Shown here: positions 57,401-64,000 of the stretch, piece after piece
Layout of the letters: each line of letters opens with the position of its first letter
How positions within the stretch are numbered: position 1 is the first letter of the stretch
Source of the DNA: Lepidodermella squamata
Lineage: Eukaryota; Gastrotricha
Direction of reading: 5' to 3'
Assembly: GCA_047495785.1 (NCBI GenBank)
Contig: JBLDXI010000024.1
Span: 3,286,001 to 3,350,000 of the forward strand
Length of the DNA stretch: 64,000 nucleotides
Notes under the pieces: generated by a model
Seen by the model: only the letters and a program-made list of their open reading frames with translations
The model's database searches: none
What the model was told of the DNA's origin: nothing
Made by a program: the position numbers and the translations under genes

Positions 57401-60400
57401 TTGGCAGCCACCAAGGACCCTGATTATTTGTTATGATGCAACTTTGACTTTGACCCTTGTCAAAAGTTGAAAATGGCTGATAATTCGATGTCCCCATAGA
57501 GTCTCCGGCCGCTTCCTTTTGATCAGTTTTAGAGTCGAAACCCTCAACCGCAATCGCATAACCATCTTGTTCACTCAACAAGTAAAACTCGCTATAGTAA
57601 GCATAGTAGGTCTGGTTATCAGCGGGGTTTTGGAGTGTTATCAGAGCTGAATAAGCCTGAGACCTTGTTAGCTGGTAGACAGTCTCCAGGCCTAGCCAAA
57701 AGTCGCCTTTCATTCCATCTGGGCCCGAAAAGCCGTTTCTGTATTCGCTGTAGCTTCTGTTGAACAGCACATCGAAATTTGTTCTCCGCTGGATAACAAT
57801 CCAACCCAAGCCTGCTGATTTGCTCATCGAGGTGTAGTAAGTCGTCATATCGCAGTAGACCTGAGTTGGCTTCATGCCGTACGGATAGATGTAGTAAATT
57901 CCGTCGTCCGCCATGCCCTGTCCCAACATATCCACGCAATCGATTGGTTTGGGCCCACGTCTTCTGACCATCATAGTTGCAGACTTCAGGCTTTCATAGC
58001 GGCCCTTCCAAGGAGCCCAGTATAAACCACCTTCCCAAGTGTTGACATCGTAGAGACCGTTTAGGTTGCTCTCGCAACATTTTCCGTTGTCCCAATATCC
58101 CCCATGCCACCACCAGCCAGTGCTCTTGGAGGCTGAACAGCTAGAAGCAGCTACGTCCTTCGTTCTGAATGGCTGCCAGTTGTGCACACTCAGCCCATCG
58201 CCAGCGACTTCCATCACTGTGTTGTCTGAATTGTAGCCATAAACAAGAAGTTCGTAGCTTGTGTTGCTGTGCAACCAAAACGCATCGTATCTCGCTGTTC
58301 GCTTCTCGCCATTGTAGTCTTCGAGAACAACAGCCAGTTCGTACGGTATCCGGGTATACTCAATATCGGTCATGGCCCAGATCCATTTGTTACCCAAGTA
58401 GTAGGCGCCGTTGGGTGAACCGAAACCTCGGATGTACGTCGTGAAGTTTTGCTCGAAACTCACGCTTGGGTCGTTATATCGGCGTTGGATAACAGTCCAT
58501 CCACCTTCAAGCGCATTCATCTCACAATATGCTGTGAAACCATCCCCAGTAACAGTATATAGCGTGTAGGCTGAACTTGCAGCACTGGGGTTGGCTTCTC
58601 TGATATCCAAACAGTCACTTGGATAAGGAAACTGCGGTCGCAATTCTGCAATGTAAACAATGAGATAAATGATACATCTATTGCGAGGATCTTACGCTGC
58701 ATCAAGAAAGGCAGGGATGATCGTCTAATCATCATCTTTGTCGACTTCATGCTTTCCCAGAAGCCCCGCCAAGTTTCCCATGTGATCATCGATCCCTCAG
58801 TTTTGGCAGAAGCCATTCCGTTCAGGTTGGCCGAAGTGCAGTCTTTCACTTCACTAGCTGGCTTATACCACCAACCTCCAAATCCTCCTTTTGCACAGCC
58901 GAATGAGGTCGCGCTTCCTGTATCGTTGTCGTACGTGTAGAATCGTTGGTTGTTAGCCTTTGGTAGGAACGAGTCTGACGCAGAGCATTCGTAACCTGCC
59001 ACATGCAGCGTGAAGCCGCCAGATTCAGGGTCGATGTAAAAATCTCTGTAATAAGCCATTTGTTCCACGTCATCGATCGAAGTAAGCACGATGATCATGT
59101 CATAGCGGTTCATGGATGTAGTGATAGTGTTGATGTAGTTATTACCCAGCCAATAATTGCTCCCCAGCTCACCAAACCCGGCACGATAATCGTCCCATTT
59201 TTGGTAGAAATTTCTTTGTGCGTCTAATCGCTGCTGAAAAACCGTCCAGCCTCCGCCGTAGCTGTTCATATCACAGAATACTGACATCGGAGCCTTAGCG
59301 CCGGGAGGATAGATGTTGTAAATTCCATCGGTGAGAGTGGGTTGGCGCAATGCATGGTCTTCGCAATCCACTTGAAGCATCGACCATTGATCTGAGCAAA
59401 AGAACATTTAAACAGAAATTGCTATTGTTACTTAGCATACCGCAATGAGGCCAAGGGTTTTCTTGATAGCCAACTCCGAACGAAGAGGTATAGCCAACAG
59501 GGCACAAGCATTGACAGCCTTTTTCGTAGGTGCAGCAGGTCGAGCAAGGCGCATGAGGCGGACAACCATAGACTTTGAAAAATGATTCGGCTTGAGGGCC
59601 CACGAACGTTACCGGAACGATTCTCAAAGTCTTTGTCCTTATGTTCGGACAGAAACTAGTCGTAGCATAGAAGGACATGCTGCGAGCTCCCGGGAAAACC
59701 TTGACACCAGAAACAGGATTCGCTTGTTGGTTTAGAATTGGGTAGAATAGCCTGTCATTTGTCTTCTCAACCATGAACCACAGCGAGTAAGATGTGACAA
59801 GCCGATCTACGCTCGATCGCGATTTCCCCTTGACTGCTAGAGCAGAAATCGACGTCGATCTACCGAAATTGATCTGAAAAAATTGGCGCCCATCGGTAAG
59901 AGGTTTTGGTGTATTGAAGACGGCGGCTCTCTCGTCGTTATCGAAGCTAAACGAATCGGTAGCGCCATTTGAAACTCCCAACGATCCGCCCCATTTATTC
60001 AATGCCTCCACAAGCAGCTCGTTGTTACAAACTTATTAGTGCCACATTATATTAACATGTCGAAAAATTCCCAAAGTCATTTTACCTGGTGGTTGCGCGT
60101 CTACGTAGTAGTTTTTCCCCGAAGCAATCGTAGAGCAGGATGTACCTGTCCATCTGAGGTTGAGAAAGTAGAAGTCAACATTGTTTCGAGCTTTAAGATG
60201 ACTCACCCCACTGGGCAATTACAAGAGCAAATGCCAATCGAATCGCAGCAATCGAAACCTTCAAAAAAGCAAGTGGTCAAATTGAATACCGCATCCGACG
60301 AGTTATTACAAGGCATTGCCTTTTATTTTATTTCAAACGGGGTCCAAAAGTCCAGTCTTTCATTTCCTATCTCCACTTTATCCTGTTCTGTGTCTGCCTG

Positions 60401-63400
60401 TTTTAGTTCCTACACGTAATACAGCCCCCGCCTCCACGCAACGGGTCTGCCCTTTATTCAAGTTCTGCCTTCTAATTCGGTATATACAGTAGGCTGATTA
60501 GGCAAGAAAACAAAAACAAAACCCACAGAAAGCGTCTGGTCAGATGGAGCCTCTGGGCTAAAAACTCCGGAGCGTACCTCCTTTTCGGAATTTACCAATT
60601 TTTTTTTAAATTAGGGCGACCGGAAGAATTTTCTATCCCTCGTCCCTCGTCGACGAACTTACCGGAGAGATTGAAAATGTACTGGGTTTCGATGGTAACT
60701 GGTTCGGTAATTATCGGTGTTATTCCCGGATGGGCTAAATCTCTCCGGGTGTTTTGAATTTTGAAACAAATTGGAAAGTGACATACTAGATTCCTATTCT
60801 CATGACATATTTAATTTCTTTTTAAGATTTTCTGGGCTCCGTCTCTCAGTTGGAAGTTTTTGATCCCTTTTACATGGATTTTCGTTGTTTGTGTTACTCA
60901 TGAGACAAGCTATATAACCCTTTTCTCGGAAGAATTCTATGCTAGAAAGCTCCCGTCATCTGCCAAATGCTACCAGGCCATTCGTGGTGTTATTATTTTT
61001 GCCCTGCCGAAAAAAATCGCATACTTACATCTTTTTCCCTTGGCTGAACAGCCGAAAATATCGATCACCATCGATATAACGTTATTGTAATCGACAGGTA
61101 TGATTTTCATGGCTTTGAGCTTCATTGGAGGGCAGAATGTCTGTATTGTTGGCGCAGTTGCGTTCATTGGACCGATGAAAAGCCTCGGAGATTGGTCGAT
61201 TCCGGTATAGTAGTTAAAAGTATACTCATAGCCTGTGTGAGACCATTGAACGTAGTAGGTTTTGATCCATTGGTTCTTCTTTGTGGAATCATAGCTTCCA
61301 GCCATGACGAGACCTGTGACAACTTTCAGGATGGCAAACTCGATTTTCCAGAATGATAGGCCGTCATCATAGGTTCGCGGTGACCACCCTTTAATTGGGG
61401 TATTTTTATCTCCTTGTGTCAGGCCATTCGCCTCATCTGGCCACCCACTGTCGGCGGTTATCTGATGGGTAATGTAAGGAAAATAGCTAGCCCCATCAAA
61501 CAACTCATGCCAACAGTCGCACAGGCTGGTAACTGTGAATTTAAAACAAAGATAGACGTAGCGTGGAGAGAATAAAGATTCGAATTACATTTGGCGGTGC
61601 TAGCGCAACCTTTGATATCCGCACGAAGGAAAGGCTTCACAGCATAGGACAGGATCCACAATGTTAATTCAGCAGCTTGAAGCCTAGGGCATATTTCTTG
61701 AGAGTTTCGAGTTGATTCAGCGCCATTTCCAGCAAAAATAATCGGTGCCAATTTTGTCCAAAACGCGGTTGATTTGTGAAGATGAACATGAAGTTCTTTG
61801 GAGCCAGGTAAGGCGCGATAGCTGACGATGTAGTGCAGTATGCGCCCTGAACCGCCGGAAAGTCCCTCTGTTCCGATAGATCGGACGAAGATTGGGCCGT
61901 TTGAAAACTTGAACCTAACCCAAGCAGGATCACCAGGGGTATTAGCGACCGACGGGTCCGGACACCATCCCAAGTTAGTCTGGGCCAGGTTAGACGGAGG
62001 ATATGACCCAGTGCTATCAGTGTAAACAGAACTGGCTTCATACCCACTCGCTCCAACGTAGGAGCTGGAAATCACGCTGTCAGCACAGGCTGATGAATAA
62101 GTGCCAGCTGTAAAAAAGATTAATTTGGAAGCCTGCGCGTCGCAATCAAACAAAGGTAATGAACCAACTCTTGATGCACTTGATTGTGGGTGGCAGAGCT
62201 GCTTTCTCGCAAAGAGCAATGTCACTGTTCTGCATATCGATATCATTCATTCCAATGCCACAATCCCACCAGAAATTGCCAACGATTTCATTGTTTCCGG
62301 CAAAATCAGGTTGTCCTTGTAGCCAGTTCAGATAACCAGTATCGTTCATCCGAGTACCATCGTCCATTTCCCAAAAATCTGGCTTCTCCGGAAAATCATA
62401 TATCTTCAAAATAGACATTCCAACATAGACTGGATCGCGCCAGTGCGTCAGGTATCTAGCGAATTTTGCCTCCATGGGATAGTTAGTCGCTACCAGGTAA
62501 GAATTCATGAATTCACATTGCTGTCGAGCACTGCGAAACTTATGGCCATTGACAGTCCCGATTTTTTTGTAGCACTTCCCATTGAAGAAGTTCTGAATTG
62601 AAGTAAAATTGCTAATAATAAAAGCCCTAACTCAAAACGAAGGTTAATACCCAGCCAATTTCACACTCCAAGCAAGGCAAGGGCCGCTCGCAGATGAAAA
62701 ACCCGTTGATTGTGTTTGTGTCGACAGTAGTCCTGACTCTAACAGAAGTGCTGTTCCAGTAAAGATAGGCCCACTTATGGTTATTTTGAGGGAAGCCGTC
62801 GGACCAAAACGTCGAATCATTCGCTGCACCAAAAACTCCATTTGGGAAGGGTGCGTTGTTATCAAGATCCCAATCTGGTTCACAATAATAACATTTTCAT
62901 TTTATACAAAATGAGAATATCCCTACTTTCATCCGGATCGCCGACTTGAGAGATGTCTGCTGCATCAGGCGTGCGCCTCATCCGAAGACTGTTGTCCAGG
63001 CCAACCCAGATGGCAGAGCCCGTCATAATACTGCTGCTCGAGCTGATGAAAGCAACGAGCTGAGCGAACACTTTGGCATCAGTTATCGATACCAAATTGA
63101 AAGTATTGAAGGCGTCGTAGCAATAGCCTCGAGCGTCGAAAGGGCTTGTTTTTGTGACAGAACTAATTTCCAAAAATGACTTGGATCGACGCATTGATCG
63201 AGCGACAAAAGCCTTACGTGACAAGCTTGTAGCAGGTTGAACCGACTGATGTGAAGCCTTCAGGGCAAAGATCTGAACAGGTGGCAGCCGAAGGCACCGT
63301 ACAAACAGGTATCGAACCGTCTTGGCAATTACGGGTGTGGATGTACTGGTCATTATTGATTCGAGTGCATGGTTGGTACCAATTGTTCGTCCACGGTAGA

Positions 63401-64000
63401 TAGCTTAGCCTGTTGTTTGGGTAACTTTCCCAAGTTGATGGCTCGCCCTCCCACTTGTAAGCCGCTATACAAGGAAATTTACTGATTAGACATCTTGAGT
63501 TATGTAGTCTCACTCTTGTTTCTGAGGACCAAATCAAGCCAGAACCCCTCCTTTTGCAGTTCATTCATTGCTCGAGTCATCACTTGGGTCTCGTATCGCT
63601 GCAACAGCGTCAGTGGCCGCAGCCCAGCGGCCTGGCATTTGTTAACCATTTTTGGCCTATCAGCCGTATCACTGAATAGCCAAACGCATTTATTAGGTGC
63701 GACTCGATAGCCAGCATTGAGCTTTGTGAGACCAGAATCATCACTAGGCGCTTGGCACTCTGAATTTGGAATGCCATGACAATTAAAAATTTCATCAAGC
63801 TCGTAGATTTACCCAAGCATGTAGTGGGGGTATTTGCATACTCGCAAATGAAGCGAAATTTCGTCGACGCGTCAAATGACGTGATGTTTCCAGCAGATCC
63901 ACCGGTCGAAACTGTTCTTGTACTATTGCAGAACGGGATGAGCAAGTTGTCGGGTTTCGACATAAGGGCAGCATAGCAATCTAGTGACGTGGGCCAAGTT
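54464..64000 (-). CDS. Giant secreted recognition protein: C-type lectin, discoidin, fibrinogen x5, PAN, sushi x4 (5' end outside the window)
   Basis: Fifteen exons run from the right edge: complement(63813-64000, 63514-63759, 63218-63464, 62927-63162, 62651-62874, 62169-62592, 61589-62107, 61029-61532, 60207-60258, 60086-60153, 59441-60031, 58696-59391, 56360-58645, 54607-56304, 54464-54549). They close in frame to 2,687 residues. Domain order: end of one C-type lectin domain (FRFICEY), three more lectin domains, two discoidin (F5/8C-like) domains, a short EGF-like knot (CPVGWTGTSC), a third discoidin, a second Cys knot, five fibrinogen-related domains (GGGWTVFQQR, EGGWTVIQRR, GWIVIQRR, GWTVIQRR, GGGWTQIQRR), a PAN module, four sushi/CCP domains, and a stop after KCVCKFND. 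No membrane helix is seen at this end. All modules bind glycans or proteins outside cells, so pathogen or self recognition is plausible but inferred. A 770-nt intron (60259-61028) is the longest. Confidence 0.88.

Noticed and set aside
1-64000. CRISPR arrays, operons, Shine-Dalgarno sites, rRNA genes
   Set aside because: None are present. The sequence is spliced metazoan nuclear DNA and only the two tRNA genes were found as structured RNAs.

Overview
The window is animal nuclear DNA. Its genes are cut by many very short GT-AG introns, most of them 48-66 nt. The proteins are typically metazoan: an axonemal outer-arm dynein heavy chain, a class C GPCR, a Cys-loop channel, and C-type lectin, fibrinogen, discoidin, PAN, kringle and sushi domains. 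The full-length DNAH5/8-type dynein means the animal builds motile cilia with outer dynein arms, which argues against nematodes and tardigrades. The short introns and the genes nested in introns suggest a compact invertebrate genome. I cannot name the species. LAYOUT. 1-16.7 kb is a duplicated cassette. Each copy holds the 3' end of a Cys-loop channel gene (a relic in copy 2), then a head-to-head pair of homologous secreted Cys-rich genes (A on minus, B on plus), then a conserved 3' flank. Copy 1 (about 0.95-7.5 kb) is interrupted by about 3.6 kb of nested inverted-repeat elements (about 1.24-4.83 kb) that copy 2 (13.57-16.65 kb) lacks. A dead Ty3/gypsy element (about 8.6-12.25 kb) lies between the copies. 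18.4-36.9 kb is one DNAH5/8-type gene of 16 exons. The exons sum to exactly 4,628 codons plus a stop. Its introns carry an antisense gene for a small secreted peptide (intron 2), an antisense intronless SLC46-like transporter (intron 7), and two identical tRNA-Leu(UAG) genes (introns 7 and 14). 37.5-40.3 kb has an intronless ankyrin protein and a secreted protein with two MRH-like domains, both on minus. 42.4-44.9 kb is a secreted PAN/C-type lectin/kringle protein. 45.5-48.0 kb is a GABA-B-like class C GPCR on minus, followed by a small ankyrin gene on minus. 50.6-52.9 kb has a Cys-rich secreted peptide and a NEK-like pseudokinase fused to ankyrin repeats, both on plus. 52.9-53.8 kb is a candidate amidated neuropeptide precursor on minus. 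54.46 kb to the right edge is the 3' part of a giant secreted recognition protein on minus: at least 2,687 residues, with C-type lectin, discoidin, fibrinogen x5, PAN and sushi domains. Its 5' end lies outside the window. HOW THEY FIT. The genes are not one pathway. There is a ciliary motor locus used as a host for other genes, a set of secreted, Cys-rich and carbohydrate-binding proteins (mucus, immunity or adhesion are inferences), and signalling components (GPCR, neuropeptide, channel, pseudokinase). Exon boundaries were fitted by reading splice sites and by demanding an intact frame. They are predictions, but for the dynein, lectin, GPCR, kinase and A/B genes the summed frames close exactly.
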